A stretch of 64,000 nucleotides of DNA, taken from positions 14,570,001-14,634,000 of the forward strand of contig OX359246.1 in NCBI GenBank assembly GCA_947179485.1, read 5' to 3'. This stretch comes from Allacma fusca (taxonomy: Eukaryota > Arthropoda > Collembola > Symphypleona > Sminthuridae). A program made the translations under genes and the position numbers. Positions 11,646 to 23,110 of this stretch are shown piece by piece (position 1 is the first letter of the stretch; every line of letters starts with the position of its first letter). Under the pieces are notes generated by a model. It ran no database searches. It saw nothing but the letters and a program-made list of their open reading frames with translations, and was not told the origin of the DNA.

Positions 11646-11947
11646 GAAAAAGGTATTCGGTTCTCCCATTTTGTATCAAAGTAAGGATGTAACTTACAAT
11701 CCGTAGAATCTATGTATGCACGTTTGCGTTTATAATGAACTCGTATTTCAGAGAAAGCACCGGAGAGGCCGCATTGAAAACAATACGACTGGATAAGGAT
11801 ATGACTGTCCAGGTTGAACAAAGTGCAGTGGTAATGTTTTTACAAATTTATAAATGTTCAAACATTATTTATCGTTAATAATGTGTACAAGTAAGCAAAA
11901 TAACAAAAGCCAACTTTTTCTGCTTATTTAAATTTAGGAATCAAATA
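11646..11947. other. Upstream flank of the NB-ARC gene
   Basis: No upstream exon was recognised. A possible splice acceptor (polypyrimidine tract then TTTAG at about 11938) lies just before the first ATG of the NB-ARC frame, so a short 5' exon cannot be excluded. Confidence 0.4.
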
Positions 11948-13552
11948 ATGTACCCTCAACATCTGCTACCTCACAGGGAATCACTTTCAGGTGGAACTAT
12001 GCGCGAAATCAACTATCCAATAAATAATTCGGGAAGTATACATAACCTTATAATAAACTCGCAAACAACTTCGACTTCACGACTTGAATTCAATGTTCAG
12101 GAATGCATTCAAACTTTTTTTGGAAGAGAAGAATTTATCAAGAAACTGCATGAAAACATTTCGAACATTCGTACACCCAACCCTTCGTCCATAATATCAA
12201 ACGCTATTATGATTTGTGGACTAGGAGGTGTAGGAAAAACTCAAGTGGTCCGAAAATACATTCAAGAGCACAAGGCATATTATGGCCATATTTTATGGAT
12301 AAATGCCGAGAGCAAAACTGGAGCAACAAGCAACTTCCTTCAATTAGCTAAAAAATTACGAATAGATGTAAACCAAGATGGAAAACAAAACACGGGTGAA
12401 GATACTATGGAAGATGTATATGATGTTGTATGCAAACAACTTTCGTTGCTCGTTTACGACAACATGGAACCAACTGCTGATGGTAAGGATGGCATTCCTT
12501 GGATGCTTCCAAAAACTATAAAATCTGGTTGGAAAGCACCAGTGATAATAATCACATCACGAAATCGGGACTGGGTGCATTTTCAAGTGGAGGAACTCCA
12601 AGTCTCTGATTCAAGTGAAAGCTTGTCATTTCTTTCTTCGTTGGAGTTCGAAGATTGTGAAGATAATCGCATCCTGCTTCAAGAAGTTGTAAAAATCTGC
12701 CAGGGTTTGCCACTTGCTTTGCAACAAGTAGTAGCATTCGTTCGAAACAAGCGAAACGCGCGTGCTGCTCTTCATGAAAAACCGTACAATTTAGAAGATT
12801 TTTTAAATGACGTTGCAATTCAACGAAAAAAATTTCTGGAGACTAGACCAGAAGGAGTACAACATCCAGACCTGTTCACACTATTTGATATGACATTTGA
12901 ACATATTCTCTCTACAAAGCAAGGGACATTGACCATTCAATGCTTGGACGTAATGGCAATTCTTAACCCCGATCACATCTCAACAGAACTTATCCAGAAA
13001 ATTTTCAACCATGCAAAGGATAAACTAGCAAAAGTGCTGAATTTGCTAAGTAAATTCGGTTTAATCACCAGATGTGATGGTTACTATCAGATGCATCGCA
13101 TGATTCAAGCTGCCATCAATGAGTCAAGGAAAACAGGCACCAAATATACCCACATAAAACACAACTTTTATCAAATCGTAGCCACTTTTGACGAATTAGT
13201 AGAAAATTTGCCTACGAACTATGACAATGTGCACCAGACGCTCGACAATGTGATCCGAATTTATGACTTCAACCCTGAAATTAACACAAAAAAATTCCAA
13301 AAATATCAAATAAATCTCGCCGAAAAACTAACAGACGTAGGGAACTACATAATTGCGATTAAAATATATATCAAAACAGTAAACTCGAGCAAACTACTTT
13401 ATGGAACTGATCACCAGAATACACAAATTGCGAAAGGAAACTTGGCAAACCTTTTGCGAATACAAGGAAAATATGACGACGCAGTAGAACTTAACAACGC
13501 CGTTTTGGAAATGAGCAATAAAATCTTAGGTCCCGATCACCCTAATACACTT

Positions 13553-14419
13553 TAGAGCTACTTTTGGGATCGGGATACACCCGGGAATTGGGTTCGAGAT
13601 CGGGAACGGGTTCGAGTTCGGGTGTCTAATTAATGTTCCCAAATACTTTGAGACCAGGTTCAGGAGCATGCTCAGCAGACCCGGGATTTCAGGATCGGGA
13701 CCGGGTTTGGGAACGGGTTCAAGCTTGATGCAGGTATTTGTGTTCCCGTCGGGAACCGGGAACATCTTCGTTCCCACACCCGTTACACGCTTCACGTTCC
13801 CGGGAACCACGTAACCATCTAGCGGAGAAAAAAATACAAAGCATGCACGGCTTCCCTCGTTAAAGTGTTGAGATAATAATTTTACGAGAGCGACTTGGGC
13901 CGTTTCGCATATTGTCAGTTGGGATCGCATGTCGCATAGTAGTGATTTCCGCCTACTCTAACTTGCAAGATGAAAGTCATTGCAAAACTCATAGTGGGAA
14001 TCGTTTAAGCAGTCTTCCTGCATCTTTTTCGGCAACGCAGACCAGACGTTTAGTTTGATGACAATTTTTACTAGTTTCTAAATCTATTGTATCATGGTAC
14101 GCACGCATAAGTATTGCTAAATCAATAAAAATGTGAAGAAAAAAACTGATTTACACCAACTGCGCTGGTCCCGGGAACGAGTCCGGGTTCAAGGGATTCG
14201 GGATCGGGATTGGGAGCAAATTTTATCTGATTTCGGGTTCGGGACCGGGATCGGGTTTGAGATCAACGGTTCAAGGATATTTAATATCTGGGTTTTTGTG
14301 CACCCGATCCCAGTATTTCGAGAACGGGTTCGGGTGTGAGTCCGAAAATATTGATGACCCGATTTTCGGGATCGGGTTCGGGAATGGGATCAAACTTTTC
14401 GTTCCCACAAGTAGCTCTA
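13553..14419. mobile_element. hAT non-autonomous element inside the TPR coding sequence
   Basis: Ends TAGAGCTACTTTTGGGA and TCCCACAAGTAGCTCTA, one mismatch. Perfect 8-bp target duplication ATACACTT (13545-13552 and 14420-14427). Arms are arrays of GGGATCGGGTTCGGGAACG and its complement in opposite orientations; the centre (about 13810-14150) is AT-richer and has no transposase. Length is 867 bp. The intact duplication points to a recent insertion. Confidence 0.95.
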
Positions 14420-14427
14420 ATACACTT

Positions 14428-15561
14428 AGGACCAAAAATAACTTAGCAGCAGTTTTTCAAGCCCAGGGAAAGTATGACGACGCAATAGAGCTTTACAACG
14501 CCGTTTTGGAAATAAGCAATAAAATCTTAGGTCCCGATCACCATGATGTACTTACGACCAAAAATAACTTCGGCATAGTTTTCCAAGCTCAGGGAAAGTA
14601 TGAGGATGCAATAGAGCTTTACAACGCCGTTTTGAAAATAAGCAATAAAATCTTAGGTCCCAATCACCCTGATACACTTAGGACCAAAAATAACTTAGGC
14701 TTAGTTTTCCAAGCTCAGGGAAAGTATGACGACGCAATAGGGCTTTACAACGCCGTTTTGAAAATGAGGAATAAAATCTTAGGTCCCGATCACCCTGATA
14801 CACTTAGGACCAAAAATAACTTAGCAGCAGTTTTTCAAGCCCAGGGAAAGTATGACGACGCAATAGAGCTTTACAACGCCGTTTTGGAAATAAGCAATAA
14901 AATCTTAGGTCCCGATCACCATGATGTACTTACGACCAAAAATAACTTCGGCATAGTTTTCCAAGCTCAGGGAAAGTATGGGGACGCAATGGAGCTTTAC
15001 AACGCCGTTTTGAAAATAAGCAATAAAATCTTAGGTCCCAATCACCCTGATACACTTAGGACCAAAAATAACTTAGGCTTAGTTTTCCAAGCTCAGGGAA
15101 AGTATGACGACGCAATAGGGCTTTACAACGCCGTTTTGAAAATGAGGAATAAAATCTTAGGTCCCGATCACCCTGATACACTTAGGACCAAAAATAACTT
15201 AGCAGCAGTTTTTCAAGCCCAGGGAAAGTATGACGACGCAATAGAGCTTTACAACGCCGTTTTGGAAATAAGCAATAAAATCTTAGGTCCCGATCACCAT
15301 GATGTACTTACGACCAAAAATAACTTCGGCATAGTTTTCCAAGCTCAGGGAAAGTATGAGGATGCAATAGAGCTTTACAACGCCGTTTTGAAAATAAGCA
15401 ATAAAATCTTAGGTCCCAATCACCCTGATACACTTAGGACCAAAAATAACTTAGGCTTAGTTTTCCAAGCTCAGGGAAAGTATGACGACGCAATAGGGCT
15501 TTACAACGCCGTTTTGAAAATGAGGAATAAAATCTTAGGTCCCGATCACCCTGATACACTT
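14428..15561 (+). repeat. 378-bp higher-order repeat of three TPRs, three copies
   Basis: Three consecutive 378-bp units (14428, 14806, 15184), each three 126-bp TPR modules in the order LAAVFQ/ELYNAVLEIS, FGIVFQ/ELYNAVLKIS, LGLVFQ/GLYNAVLKMR. Units 1 and 3 look identical and unit 2 differs by about three bases, including KYGDAMELY for KYEDAIELY. Two further, more diverged TPRs (from 15562 and 15688) and a broken one follow. The pattern indicates recent unequal exchange or gene conversion. Confidence 0.92.
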
Positions 15562-16117
15562 AGGACCAAAAATAACTTAGCAGCTGTTTTTCAAGCTCAG
15601 GGAAAGCATGACGACGCAATAGATCTTTACAACGCCGTTTTGGAAATGAGGAATAAAATCGTAGGTCCTGATCACCCTGATACACTTACGACCAAAAATA
15701 ACTTAGCAGCAGTTTTTCAAGCTCAGGGAAAGTATGCCGACGCAATGGAGCTTTACAATGCCGTTTTGGAATTAAGCAGTAAAATGTTAGGTCCCGATCA
15801 CCCCGATATACTTACGACCAAAAATAACTTAGGCTTAGTTTTCCAAGCTCAGGGAATGTATGAGGATGCAATAGACGAGAAGAGGAGGTTCCTACCATTG
15901 TAATACAGCGGTAGCGCTTTCGCTGTAAACAGAAAGTACCATCACGCTTCATTCCTTGGGATCGACCCGTAGCTTAACTAGTCACATTGTTTTTTAAAGT
16001 ATTTTGGGATTCGTTGGATGTAGAACAATAATATTGGACCTTAATATTACCCACAGTATTTAAATTGTATGTATATACATTATATGTAGATTGCCTTAAA
16101 AACATTTTAATATGAGA

Positions 16118-16172
16118 ATGGCTGTTCTCAAAATGCTCATAAGGTTTTAGGTCCCAATCACCACATTATTTA
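16118..16172 (+). pseudogene. Orphan TPR fragment downstream of the NB-ARC gene
   Basis: GCTGTTCTCAAAATG followed by TTTTAGGTCCCAATCACC aligns with the GCCGTTTTGAAAATA...ATCTTAGGTCCCAATCACC segment of the TPR modules, with small gaps. It lies about 240 bp beyond the point (about 15876) where the last TPR is cut off, as if unrelated DNA had been inserted into that TPR. Confidence 0.55.
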
Positions 16173-16418
16173 ATATTTTCACGCTCGTATTGTTTTGATA
16201 ACTAGGTTTTGAGAGTGTTGTCGGGTTTCTTGTGATGCAATGTATCTTATTTGACGTAGTTATCATGTAAAGTAGTATTAATAATATAAAATGGAATTAT
16301 TTGTGATGATATGTAACAAGTGCAAATATTTACTTGAGTCAGTAAAAGCATAAATAAGGTGGCGATATGAAATGCTTATTTAATAAATTGCTACTAATAA
16401 ATGAAACATTATTGCAAT

Positions 16419-17278
16419 TAGGGTTTGTCGATTTTTAAATGCCTTAGGTATTTTGCCTGGCCAGTATTTTTTGCCCGTGGCAAGGCAAAAAAAAACAATT
16501 TATGCCTTCGCCTTGCCCTTAAAAATAAATGCCGGGCAAAAAGGCAATAAATGCATGGCAAAAATGGCAAAAATTATGGCAACAAAAAACTTCTCGCGAA
16601 AAATCTTTTGCGGGGCATGTTGAGGTGCAGTATCGTGCCATGAAGAAGTAAAACTTGTTCAGCAGACTCGACAACAATGAGTATGCTTTCAAAAATGCCA
16701 CCATTACAAATCGAAAATTTGGAACAAATGTGAGAATGCTGGTCTATTTGTTTTCAATTTGTAATTTTAGTATTCATCCAAATGTTTAACATTATATTAA
16801 CCGACAATACTCATCCAATTTGTCACTTTTTGGGAACTATTGTGTCTAAGTCAAAACTATCGCCAAAAATATGTGAACACAAACTAACAATTTTCCAAAT
16901 CACTATCAGAATACGGTTCCTCAATTATCAATATTGTTTCAAGTTAATCGTCGGTTTTTTCGTCGCCTTCATCAATTTCATTGAGGCTATTAACATATGA
17001 CGAAGTGTCTGCAAATAATTAATTGTATATCGAATCCACGAGCCCACATTCTTTTGCTCGTTTGAAAGCCTATTTTAAAGTTAGCCACGGTCGGAGCAAG
17101 CAGTAATGATGGCGGAAATAGAGCGTTCCATGAGCATAGTTAATTTATGCCAATTTTGCCAAGGCAAAAAATATTAAATGCCAATTCTGCCAGAATGGCA
17201 TAAAAAATCATTTTTTGCCCATGTGAATAAATGCCCTAAATGCCTGCAAATTTGCCATTTAAAAATCGACAAACCCTA
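16419..17278. mobile_element. hAT non-autonomous element, AAATGCC / TTTTTGCC-word type
   Basis: Long, apparently perfect ends TAGGGTTTGTCGATTTTTAA and complement. Perfect 8-bp target duplication ATTGCAAT (16411-16418 and 17279-17286). Arms are made of GGCAAAAA and AAATGCC words, inverted between halves. No transposase. 860 bp. Confidence 0.95.
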
Positions 17279-17286
17279 ATTGCAAT

Positions 17287-19000
17287 GGTGTAGATTAATT
17301 TCAGTTTCGGATATGAATTATACATATACAAGGAAACTGAGAGTAGTTACGCCTGTCAATACAGCAATAATACTAGAGTTCTGCAAAACTAAGTCAATAA
17401 TATTACACGTGTTTTACAAAACAAACTCGCAATTCGATAATTATTTAAAAAGAATACATTACAATAATTTAGAGTAAAAATAATAAATTGGAATAAAAAT
17501 CATCGCCCCGATTATTTAAGGCTGTCGTGTATGGCTGTGTTAGCTACGTTCATTTCTACTTACCCTATTTATTTTGTTATACTGAGCTCAAAAATATCCG
17601 TTACAAACGAGGAAATGAAATTTCATTATTTTGGAATGAATTATATATAGATATTAAAGTCCGCTCACTCAATCTATTTTCAATGATCTATTACCTGATT
17701 GGAAACCTATCCACATGCCATATTTCTCCATCAATTAAAATGTAAGGAAAAGATGCCAATTATGGGGATAATGGTTCAAATTTTGCACTCACTCAATAGA
17801 CACCAAAAGAGTCCTCAACTTCCAGCCACACACATTTTACTGTGTATTTTGCAATTTACATTTAAAGTAAATCTAAACTGTCTTTTGCGAAACTGTGCAA
17901 TGCCGTTTACATATCATGCGATCTGGAGGACCAAGTGTGACCCTTTATTGCTGCGAAATCATTAACAATCAGTTCTAGATCTCGCCAAATACTTTTTTGC
18001 ATGAATAGCAAATACTCAAAAATCTGCAAAATAGTCTGTCAGATTACAGTTTTTTCGCTGCCCTATATTACAAAATTTATTGTCAATCACCACCCCAACT
18101 ACTTTCAGTGTTAAGAGTGCATTTTTTGTGGCAGTGTTGACCACAGGGTTTGTGTAAGACAATCCGTTACACCGTATCTACCCACTAACTACCGCCAGAG
18201 CTTTGCTACCTACTCATTACCCAAAAATCATGTCGGCGTAGCGTCGTACTTGAACGAGTGTAGCACAAATTAGTAAGTACTGTAGAAATGTCCAAACGGT
18301 TTGCATGTCTCGTTAGTAGACAATGTATTACCCACAGCTTCCATCCAAAATTGGCCCATGCATTAAACCGTATCGTAGTGTTTATCCAATTACGACAGAA
18401 ATCCTTCGCTTGCAATGCGGATACAAAAACCTGTTTGTACCTCCAAGCCGTTTTTAAGAAATTGCAAAAGGACCAGCTAGGCAGTGATAATTACTAATGG
18501 ATAGACGTTAGAATGCACATGGGAATAGTAGCATAGATTAGAATAATATCTACCGTGGTCCAAAGGACTAACCGACTACATTCGCGCAATAACTTCTTCA
18601 TACATTTGTTGCCGAAGTTCCCTTTTTATTTTTGAAAACACAAAATTATTGGGTATGTCAGGGTGTTAGACTCGAGCAGCTCCTACACTCTAAAAACTGG
18701 GTTTGTCCTGCATGCAGAATAAATACAAGTTAATCCGATTTAAGACCGTATTTACACCGACACACAAAAAATGCAAGACAAAATTATTCTTGCTGTGCGA
18801 GCCGATTTTCACGTCAGTGATTTTTGATCTTGTACGGGCAACTCGCAACTTGTACATGTAACAAGTAATAAATTAATCCTGTTAGAGATTAAATTTAGCG
18901 TTCAGTATGGAGTAAATAATATTGATCGTTACATTTTCTCCTACGAACTTATATTGCATGCATGGTCTTCGACCGCCATTTGCTTCAGAATAGTTACTCA
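17287..19000. other. Intergenic, no gene seen
   Basis: AT-rich, short open frames only, none with recognisable domains. Confidence 0.5.
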
Positions 19001-19054
19001 CATTGACTCTTTGAGGAGAACATTGACTCTTTGAGGAGAACATTGACTCTTTAG
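19001..19054 (+). repeat. 20-bp tandem repeat, 2.7 copies
   Basis: CATTGACTCTTTGAGGAGAA occurs twice without change and a third time in part. Confidence 0.9.
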
Positions 19055-19519
19055 CAGTTTTAGAGTTAAAGCTTACCAAAATGAGTTTGACATAATTGAT
19101 TCAATTCTAGAGAAGTTAAATCTGGTGCAAATGTATTGCCAGACATTTTATGGTAATTTTTATTTTCATAGATATACAATAGTCTGTACGCAAATACGTA
19201 CTATACGGAATGATTTTATATCCGTTTTAAAAGTCACAAAATTCGTTGATTATAATAATATGTTCGGGTAAAAACAAAATAGTGATATAATGAAAATATA
19301 TTACTGAAACTTGCTTGACAGTTGGTGTGGTTTATATTTAAAAGTTTAGTATTTTTAGTTTTTTATTTTTAGTAGTTTAGTATTTTAAAATAATAAAACA
19401 GATGAGCATCTGGACGATGGTGTTTCATCCCGAAATTCGGAAGATGACCAACTTAAGGATAAGCAGTAGTAATTAGCACAGGGCATCGCATGCGGATGAA
19501 TTCAAACCTCAAAAGATTT

Positions 19520-19735
19520 CCAAGGTAAAGTGCACTTATTGTGAAATACAGTTTGACCTTCTTTGGGAATGTTTATTAACACATTAAAAAAGTACACGGA
19601 ATCAATTCTCGCTCTAAACTCTCAAGCTATTCATGTCCAGTTTGCAATTCCAATGTTGTGTACTACAAGTACTTTAAGAAACATTTTGAGAATCATAGCA
19701 ACACGGCAGATCTAAGTGAAATTTATTACACAGTT
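19520..19735 (+). pseudogene. C2H2 zinc-finger relic
   Basis: One piece reads KCTYCEIQFDLLWECLLTH, followed after a stop and frameshift by KKVHG. A second reads YSCPVCNSNVVYYKYF then KKHFENH, a C-x2-C-x12-H-x3-H finger. Stops separate the fingers, and no intact frame surrounds them, so this looks like a decayed gene or transposon-borne zinc-finger fragment. Confidence 0.5.
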
Positions 19736-20805
19736 CTGAAATATTTGCTTACAAATTAATTATTCGTACTTTTATTTCATAACAGTCCATGGTTGATATC
19801 AATCTTTTTGCAACAATCTGTGATGGTCCTATACAGCGACAATTGTCTGCAAAGGTAATTTGGGAAATCTGGATTTACAGGAGTTCTACCTGGTGTTTGA
19901 GAAACGTGCCATTAGAGCGGAGACGTATCTAGCAGCAATGGATTTAGCTTACAAAACATATTGTCTTTAACGTATCGTTCTCTGTATCTTGTATTAGTGT
20001 TTAGTAATTTTTATACTATTTACTATATGATTTGATGCAAAAATTTTCCTTCCCCCAAGTGTTTCAGAGCTTTCTGCTTTTGTGTCACAATAAATTGTAG
20101 TGTACATCGGGTGAATTTGTACTTTTTGAAAGGATTTTTGCATTGAATAAAAGCTACCAATATAGCATATTAATGCTATTTGACAAGTATATTTTTAAAG
20201 TAATTTTCAGAATTGTACATACAAGGCCAACCATAATTAATTTAATGCGGAAAGCATATTTAAAATAAACTTAACCGGATTAAAATCATATCTCTGGCAG
20301 ATTCAGCATAACAATGGGCAGTGAACTGTTTTTAAACCGTTTGCGGAGTGAATTTATTTAACCCATACATGAACAATGGTCACAGTACTAAATCTGGCAA
20401 GATTGGCTTAAATTTTCAGTAATCCGCATTACGGAGTAAATTTAGTACTATCCATGATATGACAGCATTCTCTTCTTGCTAGGGAATAACGAACTACCCC
20501 AATAGAACTGATTTTACTCTTTAATTTTTAGAGTGTATTTACTCTAATATAAACGAAAATTGTATCCAATAATGTCAAAATAATTTATTAAATAAGCTGT
20601 ATTAACTTGTTCTTCAATAGTAACAACAGTACGATGAAAAAACATCAACATGGAATATGCGACATCCATCAAATCTTGTCTCGCACTGCCATTTGAAGTT
20701 ATAATTTGAATTTATTTATTGGTAGGAATCTCATCGGGCAGCACCCATATCATCCATTATATTACAAAGGCGTAGTACTTACTAGTTATTTACAATTAAA
20801 ATGAA

Positions 20806-21119
20806 TCAGAATAAAGACTCATGCAAATGTCTTAGTTTGATACATCGTGAGATAAAATTAATAATGTCCCGAATTACGTCTGAGGAGGATGTTTTGAGGA
20901 ATGACAAAAATGTATCATGGTTACAATTGGAGATATTATATTTGCTGAGAGAACTTCTGTATGATTTGTAGTGAGGGCATTTTGCAATTAAGTGAATTAT
21001 ATCGTCTGGTTCATTTAGGTTACAAAAATTACAGTTTTCGGGGGCCAGAAATGTGAGTTTACAATTTCTTCCGTATATTCTTGGCGAATCTAGACGCAGA
21101 TCTAGACGGGGTTTATTAC
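20806..21119 (-). pseudogene. Non-LTR retrotransposon (LINE) 3' end fragment
   Basis: An open minus-strand frame, ending at a TGA at 20808-20806, reads RLDSPRIYGRNCKLTFL, then CNFCNLNEPDDIIHLIAKC and PHYKSYRSSL. The C-x2-C...H-x4-C pattern with following P and R is the zinc-binding tail found at the end of the reverse-transcriptase ORF of many arthropod LINEs. The reverse transcriptase itself is absent, as in a 5'-truncated copy. Confidence 0.75.
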
Positions 21120-21270
21120 TAATATTAGTAATTAAATTAAGTTTAAATTAATTACTATTATTAGTTATAATTATTAAATTGCCACTATAAATTGAATTGA
21201 AAATTCAATTTCAATTACAAATTCAATTTCAACTAGCTCAATAAATTGAGTTGTGAGGAGCCCTAAACTG
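21120..21270. repeat. AT-rich word array with hAT-like end
   Basis: Repeated AATTACTAAT and AAATTCAATTTC words end in GTGAGGAGCCCTAAACTGG, whose complement (TAGGGCTCCTCAC) looks like a hAT terminal repeat of the TAGGG class. The other end was not found; the LINE fragment abuts it. Confidence 0.4.
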
Positions 21271-21864
21271 GACGCATGAATCAGCTGTACTGTGTGTACT
21301 TTGTACGAGTTTAATGTTTACACAACCCAACCTCTAGATCATATTTGGTTTACTAATACTTTTTAAGTAAAAAATTGCATTTGACAACACTTTACTCGTT
21401 GAATTCAACGATTCGTTTTTGCTCTCATTCAACAAAACTCTACTTTCTCCATTATTTCTGCCTTACAATTATATTGTATTGGCTCGAATTTCATTTTACT
21501 GTTGATTACACCAGTGACATGACTTCTACAACCTCATTGGAAATGTGATAGTGATAAGTTTCAAATGGTCAGCAGGGATTAAGCATATTAATTGCATACT
21601 CAAACGAAAGTAACAAAGTAACTAACAAGTAACCCTCGCCACATGCCCACTCGGAATCGGAATGATATTTTGTAAAAACTTAGGTACCTGGCCTAGTGTC
21701 CCAGTGAGACCAAATGTTTGGATCAACTCGCCCTGGTTTGAGCGGGAAATCGCGCAGAAGTTTCAAATTCCAATTCGTGAGCAAAAGGCCCTCCTGTGGA
21801 ACCTGAATCTTCCCATGTTAAATCCCATAACAAAGTTTCACTTTTGAATGTCAATGCTGTCTTA

Positions 21865-22088
21865 GGGTGTACTCACATAAAGCACGTTTTGTCCGTACAC
21901 GTAAAATTTTTCTCCGTTACGGAGAGACCTCTCACATTAGTTCAGACCGTAAGTAATTACTTGCGGAACGGTGAATGCGAGATGTCTGTTCGTAAGCGGT
22001 TGGAATGTTCTTTGCGTTTAGTTCCTTCCGTGAAGCCGACAAAAATATTTACGGTTACGGAAGGAACATGCTTTATGTGAGTACACCC
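21865..22088. mobile_element. Tourist-like (PIF/Harbinger) MITE
   Basis: Ends GGGTGTACTCACATAAAGCA and complement, 3-bp target duplication TTA (21862-21864 and 22089-22091). The inverted arm at about 24840 keeps the empty site (ATGCTGTTTTAGATGAAC on the complement), which fixes both borders and the duplication. 224 bp, non-coding. Confidence 0.88.
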
Positions 22089-22269
22089 TTAGATGAATGA
22101 ACACACGTATGAGATGCACTCATCATAAGTGGTTCTAAGGTTAAAATAATAACCAGTGTTGGTAACCATTATTTTCTTGGCGTCGGGTTAAACAACAGTA
22201 ATCTCTGCTGTTTCTTGATTTCAGATTAATTAATACTTCACAAGAGCTGAATTCTTGAAATTATATTGC

Positions 22270-23110
22270 TAAGTATTGGTCATAACTAGTTTTTTTCATC
22301 ACGCATGTCAATATTTTTCACAATTAGTTTTTTGACCTCGAATTGTTGAATATTGGACACAATTAGTTTTTTGACCTCAAATTGTTGAATATTTTTCACT
22401 AGTTTTTTGACCTCAAATTGTTGAATATTTTTCACAATTAGTTTTTTGACCTCACGTTGGTCAATATTGGTCGCAACTAGTTTTTTGATCTCACGTTGCT
22501 CAATATTGGTCGCAACTTGTTTTTTGATCTCACGTTGCTCATTATTGGTCGCAACTAGTGTTTGGATCTCACGTTGAAAAAAATTAGTCACAGCTATTTT
22601 TTTGAACTCACATTGCACAATATTGGTCACAATTAGTTTTTAGACTTAACGTTGGTCAATATTGGCCGCAACTAGTTTTTTGAACTCACATTGCACAATA
22701 TTGGTCACAATTAGTTTTTAGACCTCACGTTGGTCAATATTGGTCGCAACTAGTTTTTTGATCTCACGTTGCTCAATATTGGTCACAACTAGTTTTTGGA
22801 ACTCACGTTGCACAATATTGGTCACAATTAGTTTTTTGAACTCACGTTGCTCAATATTGGGCACAATTAGGTTTTGACTCATATTGGTTAATATCGGTCA
22901 TAATTAGTTTTTTGGCCTCAGATTGTCTAATATTCGTCACGATTTTTCGTTGGAATCAAATTGACCAATATTCGTCCAAATTTTTCTGTTGGAATCAAAT
23001 TGACCAATATTCGTCCAAATTTTTCTGTTAGAATCAAATTGACCAATATTCGTCCAAATTTTTCTGTTGGAATCAAATTGACCAGTATTGGTTATAAATG
23101 GTCTTTTTAC
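22270..23110. repeat. 39-bp tandem array, left half
   Basis: About 20 imperfect units of AACTAGTTTTTTGATCTCAC plus GTTGCTCAATATTGGTCGC (39 bp). Because 39 is divisible by three, open frames of 13-residue repeats (VATNIEQREIKKL on the minus strand) appear by chance. A four-copy 39-bp variant (CCAATATTCGTCC...) lies at 22966-23090. Confidence 0.9.

Larger units (their letters stand above)
11948..15903 (+). pseudogene. NB-ARC / tetratricopeptide STAND protein, split by a hAT insertion
   Basis: Coding pieces are 11948-13552 and 14420-15903. The N-terminal piece has the NB-ARC ATPase core: GREEFIKKL at residues 59-67, P-loop GLGGVGKT 91-98, WINAESK 117-123, Walker B LSLLVYDN 165-172, TSR sensor 203-205, GLPLAL 253-258 and an MHD-like MHRMIQ near 382. 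From about residue 430 come kinesin-light-chain-type 42-residue TPRs (TKNNLxxVFQAQGKYDDA, then ELYNAVLE and NKILGPDHPDTL). NB-ARC/TPR proteins are STAND switches used in immunity-like signalling in plants, fungi, bacteria and some invertebrates. No effector domain is visible N-terminally. A hAT element (13553-14419) interrupts the second TPR; its first three bases give an in-frame TAG, and element plus duplication (875 bp) also shifts frame. Joined across the insertion the reading continues PNTL-RTKNN. The 3' end departs from the TPR consensus after EDAID. No introns, unlike its neighbours. It could still give a 535-residue truncated product. Confidence 0.85.

Noticed and set aside
13526-13930. 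Minus-strand frame in the hAT element (Pro/Gly/Asn-rich)
   Set aside because: Translation of the GGGATCGGGTTCGGG word array; shadow coding.
22286-22630. Open frame of 13-residue repeats (TNIEQREIKKL) on the minus strand
   Set aside because: It is the by-product of a 39-bp non-coding repeat; several frames are open and units are degenerate without codon bias.
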